DNA of 38,178 nucleotides from Bacteroidales bacterium (GTDB lineage Bacteria > Bacteroidota > Bacteroidia > Bacteroidales > UBA932), in NCBI GenBank assembly GCA_017937885.1, contig JAGBCS010000083.1:1-38178 (forward strand), read 5' to 3'. Made by a program: the position numbers and the translations under genes. How positions within the stretch are numbered: position 1 is the stretch's first letter; every line of letters starts with the position of its first letter. Below the pieces are notes generated by a model. That model saw only the letters and a list, made by a program, of their open reading frames with translations. It did not search any database and was not told the origin of the DNA. This document shows, piece after piece, positions 8,647 through 17,368 of this stretch.

Positions 8647-9795
8647 TTATTTGAAATTCACTATCTTTCCTGCAAAGAGGATGTTGTCCTTGTCAGCTAT
8701 CACAAAGAGATACGGACGGTCCACTGTCATGGTCTTGACATTCATCTCCGGCCGTACAGAAGTCAGCCTCATCTGGATGCTGGTCACGGCGGCAGCTTCC
8801 GTGCCGGTCTCGGTAACGTCTATGTAGCATTTCTGCTTCACCTGATCGACGGCAAGAGGGCCTGTCGCCGCTATCCCCCTGAAGTCGGCAGCTGAAGTGA
8901 AAGCCGTCTGCACACCCATATTCTTGAGGGTATTGTTCAGCAGCAGCTCTGTCTCCAGCCTGACCTTCGGCATCTTGAAGCGCACCTCCTGTGGAGCAAG
9001 CATCTTCATCGCGGCATCATAAACAGACTCATTCACGTATGGAAGTACAGAATTAATGTCCACCCCTGAAGACGGAAGGATGACATACATCGAGTAACGT
9101 CCTCCTTCGTATGGGAGCTGGATGATCTGACACCCCTGATATTCAGCATAATTGTAATATCCCTTTCTGGCAATCATCTGTACCCTCTGCTCGCCGGCCT
9201 GCCCGTAAAACGGCTGCTCGGCAGTAAGGGATGAATCGAACTGATCCTGCCATGGAGCGTTGAAATACAGAGCATTGATCAGTACCATCACCATATCGGG
9301 CGAAAGCTTGTCGAGTATTTCGGTAATCTTACCGTTCGTATTGTCTGCACACCATCCGTTAATTGCCGGAACTGTGGCAGGATCGGCAAAGCTCAGGTTC
9401 TCGACCGCTGCGTCATAATCCTTCTGCAGAAGGGACACATAATGGTTCCTTATGCTGAAATCGCTGTCCACCCATACGGAATTTGCCGATTTCACCACTA
9501 CCGTATCCCCTTCGGACAACTGTTCCTTCATGAAAAGGCAGCCGTTGAGGGCATTGTCAAGTTCCACCTTCGTCTGTCCTTCGGCACCTTCAGTAAGCAT
9601 CGAAAGGGCCACACCGGCACTATAAGGAGACACGAACACATTTTCCGAAGACGGGACGGTCTTGTTCACATTCCTGAAGAACGAGAGGGCAAAGCCGGTA
9701 CGTGATCCCTGCGCAGGAGCCACGTCAGCCTGCTGTCCGCAAGAAGACAATCCACAGATTGCAGCTACAGAAGCTGCGAAAAGCATTTTTTTCAT
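8647..9795 (-). CDS. Lipoprotein serpin (serine/cysteine protease inhibitor)
   Basis: This 382-residue protein has a lipoprotein signal (lipobox LSSC, acylated C19) and a complete serpin fold, including FVSPYSAGVALSML near the start, VLINALYFNAPWQ, and the C-terminal RPYLFVIADKDNILFAGKI. The reactive-loop hinge ETGTEAAAVT (329-338) has the small residues needed for loop insertion, so it should be inhibitory. Counting from Glu P17, as in α1-antitrypsin, puts the scissile bond at T345-S346, with Leu at P2 and Arg at P3. This hints at elastase-like or broad targets. The membrane anchor recalls miropin of Tannerella forsythia. Its position between an AmpG-like permease and namZ is unexpected for a protease inhibitor. 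Confidence 0.95.
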   Translation of the reverse strand: MKKMLFAASVAAICGLSSCGQQADVAPAQGSRTGFALSFFRNVNKTVPSSENVFVSPYSAGVALSMLTEGAEGQTKVELDNALNGCLFMKEQLSEGDTVVVKSANSVWVDSDFSIRNHYVSLLQKDYDAAVENLSFADPATVPAINGWCADNTNGKITEILDKLSPDMVMVLINALYFNAPWQDQFDSSLTAEQPFYGQAGEQRVQMIARKGYYNYAEYQGCQIIQLPYEGGRYSMYVILPSSGVDINSVLPYVNESVYDAAMKMLAPQEVRFKMPKVRLETELLLNNTLKNMGVQTAFTSAADFRGIAATGPLAVDQVKQKCYIDVTETGTEAAAVTSIQMRLTSVRPEMNVKTMTVDRPYLFVIADKDNILFAGKIVNFK

Positions 9796-9811
9796 AACGA
9801 TTCCGATTTAA

Positions 9812-11122
9812 TCATTTCTTACCATATTCCGGATCCACTTTCAGCATGAAGGTCACGAAGACTGTCACAAGACAGCATACCATCACGAAACCGAAGAAGT
9901 GTACATAACCTATGGCTTCCTGGATATAACCTGCAACCATACCCGGAAGCATCATGCTCAAGGCCATGAATGCAGTGCACAGCGAATAATGTGCCGTTTT
10001 GAATTCTCCTTCCGAAAAGTACATCAGATACAGCATGTATGCGGTGAATCCGAAGCCGTATCCGAACTGGTCCAAAGCCACGCAGGAACTGATCAGCAAC
10101 ATGTTCTGAGGCTGGAAGGCCGCAAGGAACACAAAGGACAGGCATGGAAGAGTGAGGCTGAGGGCCATCGGCCACAGCGAACGTTTAAGTCCCCATCGCG
10201 ACGCCGCTATGCCGCCAAGGATTCCGCCCAAAGTAAGCGCCAGGGTTCCTACCGTACCATATACGAGACCGACAGATGCCGTAGAAAGCCCGAGTCCGCC
10301 TTCGGCCTGAGAGTCAAGCAGGAACGGGTTCATCATCTTGACAAGGAAGGCTTCCGGAAGTCGATACAGAAGCATGAAAGTCAGCGCAATCCACACATGT
10401 TTCTTACGGAAGAACGTGACAAACGTGCGCACAAACTCCCGGACGATATCTGCGGCCGTCATCCTGTCATCACGAAGCATGTCTGACGAAGGCTTCGGAA
10501 GTCTGAATATGTGCCACAGTGTGATGCAGCAGAACAGCAGTGAACAGCCGGTCAAAGTGATCGTCCATGCCTGCGGGATATCCGCAAGACGTTGTTCAAG
10601 ATACCCGGCGATAACGACAAGGACTCCCTGGCCGAAAATGGATGAAAGGCGGTAGAATGTGCTTCTTATACCGACAAACACAGCCTGATCTCCGGCTTCG
10701 AGGGCGTGCATATAGAATCCGTCCGCCGCAATGTCGTGCGTTGCGGAGGCGAAAGCCGTTATCCAGAACAGTACCAGCGTAACGGTAAAGAGCGAGACAG
10801 AGGTGCCGCCTGCGGCGATAACCTCTGCAGAAGGATGCGGCAAGGTAAAGGCAGTCAGAGCAAATGCCACCGACATAATGATCTGCATGGCCAATATCCA
10901 CCATCTCTTGGTCTTCAGGATATCCACGAACGGGCTCCACAACGGCTTTATCACCCACGGAAGATACAGCATGCTGGTATACAGCGCCATGTCTCCCTTG
11001 GACATGCCCATATTGTTGAACATCACCACCGAAATATTGTTCACGATAAAGTACGGGATGCCTTCTGCAAAATACAGGGTAGGGATCCACACCCAAGGGC
11101 TTATGCCTTTACTTGTCTTCAT
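9812..11122 (-). CDS. AmpG-like major facilitator transporter
   Basis: A 436-residue membrane protein with about 12 hydrophobic segments, beginning WIPTLYFAEGIPYFIVNNIS, which is the typical opening of the AmpG family. AmpG imports GlcNAc-anhydroMurNAc peptides across the inner membrane for peptidoglycan recycling. The start overlaps the DUF4922-SpoIID gene by 14 bases, and the serpin gene starts 16 bases after its stop, so these genes are co-transcribed. With namZ and the SpoIID fusion in the same run, a muropeptide or amino-sugar substrate is likely, though transport specificity is inferred from family and context. Confidence 0.87.
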   Translation of the reverse strand: MKTSKGISPWVWIPTLYFAEGIPYFIVNNISVVMFNNMGMSKGDMALYTSMLYLPWVIKPLWSPFVDILKTKRWWILAMQIIMSVAFALTAFTLPHPSAEVIAAGGTSVSLFTVTLVLFWITAFASATHDIAADGFYMHALEAGDQAVFVGIRSTFYRLSSIFGQGVLVVIAGYLEQRLADIPQAWTITLTGCSLLFCCITLWHIFRLPKPSSDMLRDDRMTAADIVREFVRTFVTFFRKKHVWIALTFMLLYRLPEAFLVKMMNPFLLDSQAEGGLGLSTASVGLVYGTVGTLALTLGGILGGIAASRWGLKRSLWPMALSLTLPCLSFVFLAAFQPQNMLLISSCVALDQFGYGFGFTAYMLYLMYFSEGEFKTAHYSLCTAFMALSMMLPGMVAGYIQEAIGYVHFFGFVMVCCLVTVFVTFMLKVDPEYGKK

Positions 11123-13382
11123 TTTCCGTCATTTTTTCACCGGAGAGAGTCGTCCCCGGATAATAATGTTCCAGTATCTGTCTGTATCCGTATCCCTTCG
11201 AAGCCATGACAGCTGCACCTATCTGACAGAGGCCGGCACCATGTCCCCATCCACGGCCGTCGAGAATCACATCGTCACCTTCGAACGTGATGTCAAAGGC
11301 TGAGCTTTTCAGATGGCTATCGGAAAGTATCCTTCTGATCTCCAACTCCTTGCCGACAATCAGAGTCTTCAGGCTTCCTTTTATCTCAAGACGGCATATC
11401 CTGCCGGACCTTCCTCGTGCGAGAGGCTTCATATCTTGAAGTATACCTATACGTATACCGCTTCTTTTCTCTATCAGTGCAGAGAGTTCCTTCCTGTCAT
11501 ATACGACACGCCATCTGTAGAAGTCCACCGTTTCACGGTCATAGTTGTTAAGTACCTGTCCAAGGATATCCTTGTCCTCCGTATCGCAGAAGCAATCCCC
11601 GTCAAGATCATGGTCCGGAGTATCCGGAAGCGGCTGGAGATATGGCTTTTCCACATCATCCCAGCATGTGCTGAAACTCTCCATGACCCCGCCGCAACAC
11701 TTCGAGAAACGTGCGTCACAAAGATCCTCCCCACATTTCAGGACCTGCCCCCAGGTGCTGTCGACCGCCCTGCGGACTGTCTTTCCTGTGGCGCGCGTAA
11801 GTCCCTGATATCTCTGGCAATGGTCGTCTGCGCATACGTCAAAGAGGCGGTGGTCATCATGGTCATACCATTTCACGTACTCATATACCGTTCCCTCCTC
11901 CGGCTGTTCCTCAGGTCTTGTCATGCTGTCAAGATGCCAGACAAGCGACGGAAGGTCAGTCACTCCATCCGGGACCTGAGTCTTGCGCCTTCTTCGGGCT
12001 GAGGCCATCTGAGCCATCACCCATGAGCGGGAAATCACGGCATGGGCCTTGAGGAACTCCTCCGAAGCCGTCGCACTCATCTCTGACGATATGACGCTCA
12101 GAAGGTAATCCTCGACTCCTACTATGTTGACTGCCGTAAGTTTATCCTTGTCCGCTATGATCTTCAGGGCACCGGCAAACTTCTGGTCCTCTTTTCTCTC
12201 CCAGTGGAAATTCACTCCTATCGTGACGTCATGAAGCACGAACGACGGTTCTGCAAACATGGTAGAAGGTGTCTGCGCCTCGAAGTACAGTTCGTCATAC
12301 AAGGCGCCGTCATACTCGATCTTTCCTTCCCGCAATATAGCTCTTCGGCGTCCTGCTCCGTCTGAAAGTATCTCAAAGTCAATCTCTTTTGCCGACATTA
12401 CCCCTACGTGCAGTTCCGGCTGGGTCCTGACAAGCCTTCCGATTATCCTCAGCTCTTCATCCTTTGTCAGCGACACTTCAGCTATCATCTCTTCAAGGAG
12501 TTCCCTGTTCAGTTTGAAATATTCCTGTTCCACAGGGACAATGAACACGCCTCCCATATCGGCACAGCCCGGACTCATGGTAAGGTGATCCTCTCCTTCG
12601 CTGAAATAATGGTGCGACCGGTGGCGGCTGCGGAACACGACTATAGAGCGGAACTCTCCTTCCGTGTAATATGTGAAAAGGTTGAACAGAGGTTCAGTCT
12701 CTCCTTCCGGGATTTCCGCACAGTCAAGAAGCCTGTAGAACAGTTTTGCAGCAGACTTCGACGTCTGGGACCGTATCGCAAAGACCCCTGTCGTGAACTT
12801 TTCATAATGATACAGAGATGCATCCTGGACAGAAGCGAGATACTTCAGACCTGCCGTTCCGGCATGCATCTGATCGATATCTTCCTGAAGCGGGATCAAT
12901 CCTTTCGGAGCCGCCTGGAAGTGGTGGTGATCAGGTGCGGAGGCTCCGCTGCGGGGACCATTATAGAAGAATGTGAATCCGTCGTATTTCCTGGCGAGAT
13001 CCAGCATGTCCACATACCGGCGCCGGATCGACTGGTCCGTATGCCTGTCCGCAGCGATCACCAGATGGTCCGGGAATATCGGGTATGGATTCACCAATAT
13101 ATGATACTTCTTGCCTTTCCGGCCTTCGAACTTCAGCATTATCTGTTCCTTCGGACGGTTTTCCCGGCAAAGGAAGCACCGGCGCGCCGATATATCAGCC
13201 TTGTCAAGCTTTGCCGCTGACGAGATCATCCTGGCCGGATTGAACTGCAGACGCACTTTCAGTCCGCCTGCATCCATCTCACGCACCTTTACATTCTTCA
13301 GCGCCCGGAAGTTGTCGCAAGCAAGAGGCCAGCGCGACAGCTGGTCTCCTACGAATTTATGCAATGCCTTATTACTGCTCAT
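11109..13382 (-). CDS. DUF4922 (HIT-like) – SpoIID/LytB fusion protein
   Basis: A 757-residue two-domain protein. Residues 1 to ~320 match DUF4922: a C-x2-C pair (C69, C72 in [11 protein letters not shown]) and a histidine triad-like HHHFQ at 152-156 (H152-x-H154-x-Q156), recalling GalT/Ap4A phosphorylase enzymes that form a nucleotidyl-histidine. Residues ~380-755 match Spo[16 protein letters not shown], with E434 as candidate catalytic Glu, then [11 protein letters not shown] and [14 protein letters not shown]. SpoIID of Bacillus is a lytic transglycosylase on denuded glycan. There is no signal peptide or membrane segment, so the protein appears cytoplasmic. It overlaps the glycosyltransferase gene by four bases and the permease gene by 14. 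The pathway step is unknown; muropeptide breakdown is inference. Confidence 0.88.
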   Translation of the reverse strand: MSSNKALHKFVGDQLSRWPLACDNFRALKNVKVREMDAGGLKVRLQFNPARMISSAAKLDKADISARRCFLCRENRPKEQIMLKFEGRKGKKYHILVNPYPIFPDHLVIAADRHTDQSIRRRYVDMLDLARKYDGFTFFYNGPRSGASAPDHHHFQAAPKGLIPLQEDIDQMHAGTAGLKYLASVQDASLYHYEKFTTGVFAIRSQTSKSAAKLFYRLLDCAEIPEGETEPLFNLFTYYTEGEFRSIVVFRSRHRSHHYFSEGEDHLTMSPGCADMGGVFIVPVEQEYFKLNRELLEEMIAEVSLTKDEELRIIGRLVRTQPELHVGVMSAKEIDFEILSDGAGRRRAILREGKIEYDGALYDELYFEAQTPSTMFAEPSFVLHDVTIGVNFHWERKEDQKFAGALKIIADKDKLTAVNIVGVEDYLLSVISSEMSATASEEFLKAHAVISRSWVMAQMASARRRRKTQVPDGVTDLPSLVWHLDSMTRPEEQPEEGTVYEYVKWYDHDDHRLFDVCADDHCQRYQGLTRATGKTVRRAVDSTWGQVLKCGEDLCDARFSKCCGGVMESFSTCWDDVEKPYLQPLPDTPDHDLDGDCFCDTEDKDILGQVLNNYDRETVDFYRWRVVYDRKELSALIEKRSGIRIGILQDMKPLARGRSGRICRLEIKGSLKTLIVGKELEIRRILSDSHLKSSAFDITFEGDDVILDGRGWGHGAGLCQIGAAVMASKGYGYRQILEHYYPGTTLSGEKMTENEDK

Positions 13383-14800
13383 TTCCTGTTCATTCTGAGT
13401 CGTGCCTCAAGTTCCCATGTACGGATGCGGTCCTTGTACAGATTGTTCGCATTCACTCTTTCTATATCGAGCGCCGCATCGGAATTGCCGTCCCACCTGC
13501 GGCAGCAGTACAGGACGTCGTATATGCGTCCGATCCTGTACTCACGGCTGATGCGAAGGCCGAGGGCATAGTCCTCGCCGTAGCTTGTATTCGGAAGATT
13601 CAAGGTACGAAGAAGCGGCGTCCAGAAGGCTCTCGGAGCGCCGAGACCGTTGATTCTCAGAGCATTGTTACGTCCGTTATCTTCCGTCCATTCGCGATGG
13701 TCGATGACTCCTGGAGGTATCGGATTCATATTGAAGTCCGTCATCTGATAAGTGCCTACCACCATGGCGCAGTCCTGTTCACGGAAAGCCTTGACGATCT
13801 TCGCCAGCGTGTCGGGCCCGCTGTACACATCGTCACTGTCCAGCTGGACAGCATATTCGCCGCACGCATCGTGATGAACAGCGACATTCCAGCATCCGCC
13901 GATTCCCAGATCATGCTTCGCCGGGACGACATGCACAAGCCTTCCGTCCCTTGCAGCCATTTCCTCAAGGATCTCTGTCGTACCGTCAGTCGAATGATTG
14001 TCCACGACGATGACATTGAACGGAAAGCCACATTCCTGCATCAGAGCACTTTCGACCGCATCCTTCACGGTCCTCACCCTGTTGAATACAGGTATCACGA
14101 CGGTAGCCGTAACCGGGAACCTCGCGTCTTTGCTGTCGATTCCCTTGAACTCAGGTTTCAGCCACGCGCCGATACGCTTGAGATGCTCCGTGCATATCTG
14201 CTCCATCTCGATCTGTACCGCCCTGTTCTTCGGATCCACATAGTCGAACTGTTTCTCTCCTGAACGGCGGGTGTCCGTTTCTATTTCCGTGTATAAATAT
14301 TCATTCACATGCACGATGTTCTTCATCCGCAGACGGAGATCGTATAGCGCCCCCCACTGACGGTCGTTCTCCATGGCACGAACCGCCCTCCTGAACGAAG
14401 AAGTCCGGAACACGAGGACGCTTCCGAAATCGAAGTCATCCCTCAACGCTCCCTTCTGACAGTCGATCAGAGGATGCTTCCTCATGAGCGTTTCTCCCTC
14501 GGCACTCCGCACAAGCTCATAATGGTCTGCATACAGCATGTCCGCACGGGTGTCCTCCGCGACGGCGACAAGACGGTCAAGGGCGAACAGGCCCATTTCC
14601 AGAGGCTGGTCCTTTGTATAGACAAGAAGATACTTTTCCGATGCTGCTTCAGCTATGCTGCGGAGCGTCTCCGTCTGGCGAAGCGACACTCCGTGCAGGA
14701 TCGTGACACCTGAGAATGAAGAACTTCTGCTGAACGACTCTACTGTAGTGCCTATGTCATCTCCAGACATCGACGGCACAAAACATTCCATGCTTGACAT
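13379..14800 (-). CDS. Family 2 glycosyltransferase with a degenerate N-terminal GT-A module
   Basis: I chose ATG 14800 (MSSMECF), giving 473 residues. The longer frame begins with TTG inside a near-consensus promoter and cannot be the start. The C-terminal half is a GT2 domain: [22 protein letters not shown], then QLDSDDVY with the DxD metal/sugar-nucleotide motif. The N-terminal ~200 residues look like a second, degenerate GT-A unit ([12 protein letters not shown]). GT2 enzymes add sugars to lipids, proteins or glycans; the acceptor is unknown. As the first gene of the operon, overlapping the DUF4922-SpoIID gene by ATGA, it may act on the same cell-wall or envelope glycan. Confidence 0.87.
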   Translation of the reverse strand: MSSMECFVPSMSGDDIGTTVESFSRSSSFSGVTILHGVSLRQTETLRSIAEAASEKYLLVYTKDQPLEMGLFALDRLVAVAEDTRADMLYADHYELVRSAEGETLMRKHPLIDCQKGALRDDFDFGSVLVFRTSSFRRAVRAMENDRQWGALYDLRLRMKNIVHVNEYLYTEIETDTRRSGEKQFDYVDPKNRAVQIEMEQICTEHLKRIGAWLKPEFKGIDSKDARFPVTATVVIPVFNRVRTVKDAVESALMQECGFPFNVIVVDNHSTDGTTEILEEMAARDGRLVHVVPAKHDLGIGGCWNVAVHHDACGEYAVQLDSDDVYSGPDTLAKIVKAFREQDCAMVVGTYQMTDFNMNPIPPGVIDHREWTEDNGRNNALRINGLGAPRAFWTPLLRTLNLPNTSYGEDYALGLRISREYRIGRIYDVLYCCRRWDGNSDAALDIERVNANNLYKDRIRTWELEARLRMNRK

Positions 14801-14827
14801 CTCTGATACACTTTGGTATAACAGATA

Positions 14828-14859
14828 CAAATTTAATCAAATAAATAGACTTATACAAA
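14828..14859 (-). promoter_or_regulatory. Promoter of the glycosyltransferase–SpoIID–AmpG–serpin–namZ operon
   Basis: On the minus strand TTTG (14859-14856) is followed after 20 bases by TAAATTTG (14835-14828), a near-perfect Bacteroidota promoter. Transcription should start near 14822, leaving a leader of about 20 bases to the ATG at 14800. Confidence 0.75.
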
Positions 14860-14864
14860 CAGGA

Positions 14865-15452
14865 TCAGAGCAAGGCCAGAAGCTGCCTGCGTATCATCTG
14901 AAACTCCGACTCGAAATTCGGCGTAAAGACATCTTTTCCCAGATTGGCGTCAATCTCTTCAAGTTCCCACCAGCGTCCCTCGTCCACTTCGTCGAGGTCC
15001 GGATGAAGCTCGTAATACCCTACGGCAGCGAACACATTCACCATTTCCCTTTCGACAGGCGACTCGAACTCGTATGTCTCAAGCCAGATCGGATTGAACT
15101 CCACCAGTCCCAGTTCCTCGAAAGCCTCACGGAAAACCGCCTCGCGGATGCCCTCGCCGTAAGACACGTGCCCGCCGACGGCCGTATCCCATTTACCAGG
15201 CTGGATATCCTTCGACATGGAACGTTTCTGGAGATAGACGCGGCTGTAACGGTCGATTATGTGGATATGGATGACAGGATGCAGCGGCTTCGCTCCACTG
15301 TGACAATACTGCCTGGTCGACTGTCCCACCACAAGCCCGCTAGGCTCCACCACAGGGAACCATTCGCTCGCAGCCGCCCTCGCGACAGAAGTCTCCGCCG
15401 TAGGTGCCGGAACAACCGGAGCCGGATCGTATGGATATACAAGCTCTATCAT
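14865..15452 (-). CDS. NUDIX hydrolase, YfcD-like
   Basis: The 195-residue protein carries a complete Nudix box, G-x5-E-x7-REUxEExGU, at residues 94-116 (GHVSYGEGIREAVFREAFE then ELGL). The preceding PGKWDTAVGGHV and the HIHIIDRYSRVYLQKRS strand match the YfcD/isopentenyl-diphosphate isomerase-like branch. Nudix enzymes hydrolyse nucleoside diphosphates linked to another group; the substrate is not predictable. The first ~50 residues are an extra N-terminal strand region. It starts 2 bases after the thioesterase stop, so it belongs to that operon. Confidence 0.9.
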   Translation of the reverse strand: MIELVYPYDPAPVVPAPTAETSVARAAASEWFPVVEPSGLVVGQSTRQYCHSGAKPLHPVIHIHIIDRYSRVYLQKRSMSKDIQPGKWDTAVGGHVSYGEGIREAVFREAFEELGLVEFNPIWLETYEFESPVEREMVNVFAAVGYYELHPDLDEVDEGRWWELEEIDANLGKDVFTPNFESEFQMIRRQLLALL

Positions 15453-15454
15453 CG

Positions 15455-16189
15455 TCAGAATACTATTTCGACACAGAATGATGAAGTATCTCCGATCTTA
15501 CCTTCAACGAACACGTGACGACCGTCCTCCGACTGTACGACAGCCTTATATATCGCCACCTTCTCACCCGCCTTGGTCTCATGGTTGAAGTTGATGGTAA
15601 AGCTTCTGACCGGCATGGTCGAGGCGATCTCATAGTCGACTGCATCCATGGCCCACTGCATGTACATCGCGTTGTTGGTATGGCCGTTCGTATCGATGTC
15701 GGAATATGCGACGACATGTTCCATCACGAGTTCAGGTACGACATCCTTCGGCATCTGGACCTTGTCGGCCGGGGTCTCGATGACGTTTTCAGTACATATG
15801 GTATCCTCTTCAAGGAGTTTGGGATCACGCACGAGACGTCTCGTCTCCAGATTCATCACAAGCCATGAAGTCGTGGCCTTGACCCTCTCATTCCCCTTGT
15901 CGTCCGTCAGGATGAAGTCCCTGAGAAAGAAAAGGCGGTTGAGACCCTTATGCCATGTATTCAAGGTAATCTCCTCGCGCCAAAGCGGGGTGTCGACGAA
16001 TTCCACATGGACTCTCGAAAGTATCCATGCCATGTTCGTTGCAATGAGATCATCATAGCCGAAACCAAGATATACGGCATGACGGCCGGCGGCCTCCTGG
16101 GCCAGATTCATGAATGAAGTGGGCTTGAGCCGCCATGCTGCGTCTGTATCATAGCAGGCGATAGTGTGTCTTTCTATGTATTTAAGCAT
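15455..16189 (-). CDS. Acyl-ACP thioesterase
   Basis: This 244-residue double hot-dog protein matches the Bacteroidota acyl-ACP thioesterase family. The N-terminal half has ERHTIACYDTDAAWRLKPTS; the C-terminal half has the catalytic loop YSDIDTNGHTNN (D166, N168, H170). These enzymes release fatty acids from acyl carrier protein and so set chain length of membrane or lipid A acyl chains. The start codon is directly after the stop of the HU-CCDC81 gene and the NUDIX gene follows after 2 bases, so the three genes form one operon. Confidence 0.93.
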   Translation of the reverse strand: MLKYIERHTIACYDTDAAWRLKPTSFMNLAQEAAGRHAVYLGFGYDDLIATNMAWILSRVHVEFVDTPLWREEITLNTWHKGLNRLFFLRDFILTDDKGNERVKATTSWLVMNLETRRLVRDPKLLEEDTICTENVIETPADKVQMPKDVVPELVMEHVVAYSDIDTNGHTNNAMYMQWAMDAVDYEIASTMPVRSFTINFNHETKAGEKVAIYKAVVQSEDGRHVFVEGKIGDTSSFCVEIVF

Positions 16190-17035
16190 TTAAATATTCT
16201 GGTTAAGGATCTTAAGTTCCTCCGGACTGTAGAGGATACGGTCCACAAGGTCCGGACAAAGACGTCCGATTGCCATATATGCAATCAGAAGGATAGCGAT
16301 GATTGCCAATATGATCAGAAGGGTCTTGCCGGCCTTGCCCTTCGTCTTCGTTTCAAGTTCCGGTTCAGGTTCAGGTTCCGATTCAGGTTCCTTTTCTGGT
16401 TCAGGGTCAGGAGCTGGTTGTGGTTCAGGCTGTGGCTCGACGACTGGCGCAGGGTCCGGTTCGACGACTGGCTCAGGTTCGACTACAGGTTCCGGTTCGA
16501 CTATAGGTTCCGGTTCGACTACAGGTTCCAGTTCAGACACAGTCTCCTGAGGTGCTTCATCAAGAATGGCCTTCAGGCCGACTACTGCCGCACTGACCTC
16601 CTCCCTTGTCTCATTGTGAGTCTTAAGCGATATAGGCTCAAGGCCGAATCCCATAGGATAGATGTCCAGGTCTTCATCAGCTATGAAGAACAGATTATTC
16701 TCCTTGGTAGCCCTCAACCTTCCCAGGCCGGGGAAGACAACGGTCTTCTTCACATGAAGAATGGATTTAAGTTCCATCAGGAAGTCCTTGATGATCTTTT
16801 CGGCCACCTCAAAGTCCACATTGTTTGACTTTGCATAGAAATCGATCAGCGCATCACCCTCGTCCGGGCGCGAACGGAAATACAGCTTTCTATATGGAGG
16901 ATTGATCGTGTAGCCCTTATCTGAAAAAGACGCAGGCACAATCTCGGCCACAAAGCAGCCGAGTCCCGGGAGTACCACCCTATCGTCATCAAGGATAAGT
17001 TCCTTGACCATTTTCGACAAAAGATCAATGTCCAT
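16190..17035 (-). CDS. HU-CCDC81 domain protein with Glu-Pro linker and membrane segment
   Basis: I chose ATG 17035 (MDIDLLSKMV); the frame extends upstream through the promoter and is not credible there. The first ~150 residues hold two HU-like units (HU-CCDC81 bacterial domains): VLPGLGCFVAEIVPAS and TVVFPGLGRLRATKENN. A Glu/Pro/Val-rich linker follows (about 166-230), then one transmembrane helix (TLLIILAIIAILLIAYMAIG) and a tail of 24 residues. Many relatives carry a peptidoglycan-binding SPOR domain at the C-terminus; here it is absent. The likely topology is a cytoplasmic HU part tethered to the inner membrane. HU-like domains may bind DNA or self-assemble; function unproven. Confidence 0.85.
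   Translation of the reverse strand: MDIDLLSKMVKELILDDDRVVLPGLGCFVAEIVPASFSDKGYTINPPYRKLYFRSRPDEGDALIDFYAKSNNVDFEVAEKIIKDFLMELKSILHVKKTVVFPGLGRLRATKENNLFFIADEDLDIYPMGFGLEPISLKTHNETREEVSAAVVGLKAILDEAPQETVSELEPVVEPEPIVEPEPVVEPEPVVEPDPAPVVEPQPEPQPAPDPEPEKEPESEPEPEPELETKTKGKAGKTLLIILAIIAILLIAYMAIGRLCPDLVDRILYSPEELKILNQNI
16360..16536. repeat. Short tandem repeats encoding the Glu-Pro linker
   Basis: Degenerate GGTTCAGGTTC/GGTTCGACTACA units repeat across this stretch and encode the EPVVEPEP-type linker of the HU-CCDC81 protein. Such repeats are prone to length change by slippage. Confidence 0.8.
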
Positions 17036-17082
17036 AAAAATCAGTTTTAGTGCCTGATGGCCGGTTAGTTCCGATAGAAACA

Positions 17083-17090
17083 CAAATGTA
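17083..17090 (-). promoter_or_regulatory. Bacteroidota -7 element for the HU-CCDC81–thioesterase–NUDIX operon
   Basis: TACATTTG on the minus strand matches TAnnTTTG and would give a leader of about 40 bases to ATG 17035. The -33 region is weak. Confidence 0.5.
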
Positions 17091-17159
17091 CACAAAAAAT
17101 CGTTCAATCCGTAAAAAATGCAGAAAGTCGCACTTTTTCTAAAATTTTTTGCAAAAAAG

Positions 17160-17190
17160 TTTGAAGGTAAAGAAAAAATGCCTACCTTTG
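17160..17190 (+). promoter_or_regulatory. Promoter of tRNA-Asn
   Basis: TTTG (17160-17163) and TACCTTTG (17183-17190) are separated by 19 bases, an exact match to the Bacteroidota -33/-7 consensus. The tRNA begins 38 bases later. Confidence 0.8.
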
Positions 17191-17228
17191 CAATCCCAAA
17201 CGAAAAGAAAACGTTTGAGAGAACAAAT

Positions 17229-17302
17229 TCCCGAATAGCTCAGTTGGTTAGAGCATCTGACTGTTAATCAGAGGGTCCTTGGTTCAAGTCCAAGTTCGGG
17301 AG
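17229..17302 (+). tRNA. trnN: tRNA-Asn (GTT)
   Basis: The 74-base gene folds as a full cloverleaf. The acceptor stem is TCCCGAA (17229-17235) with TTCGGGA (17295-17301). The D-arm contains AGCTCAGTTGGTTAGAGC. The anticodon arm is TCTGA-CTGTTAA-TCAGA with anticodon GTT, and the T-arm contains GGTTCAAGTCC. The discriminator base is G and CCA is not encoded. It has its own promoter and terminator. A broken second copy lies 1.07 kb downstream. Confidence 0.95.
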
Positions 17303-17313
17303 CACTAAAAATC

Positions 17314-17346
17314 AAGAGGTTACGAGAAATCGCAACCTCTTTTTCT
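17314..17346 (+). terminator. Rho-independent terminator of tRNA-Asn
   Basis: The stem AAGAGGTT/AACCTCTT (17314-17321 and 17334-17341) is followed by a T-rich run. It begins 12 bases after the tRNA end. Confidence 0.75.
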
Positions 17347-17368
17347 TTGTGAATAGATCTCAAAATTA

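Noticed and set aside
13364..14263. Plus-strand open frame of 299 codons
   Set aside because: It is antisense to the GT2 domain with its DxD motif; no recognisable domain.
16360..16536. Possible non-coding tandem repeat
   Set aside because: The repeats stay in frame and encode the Glu-Pro linker of the HU-CCDC81 protein.
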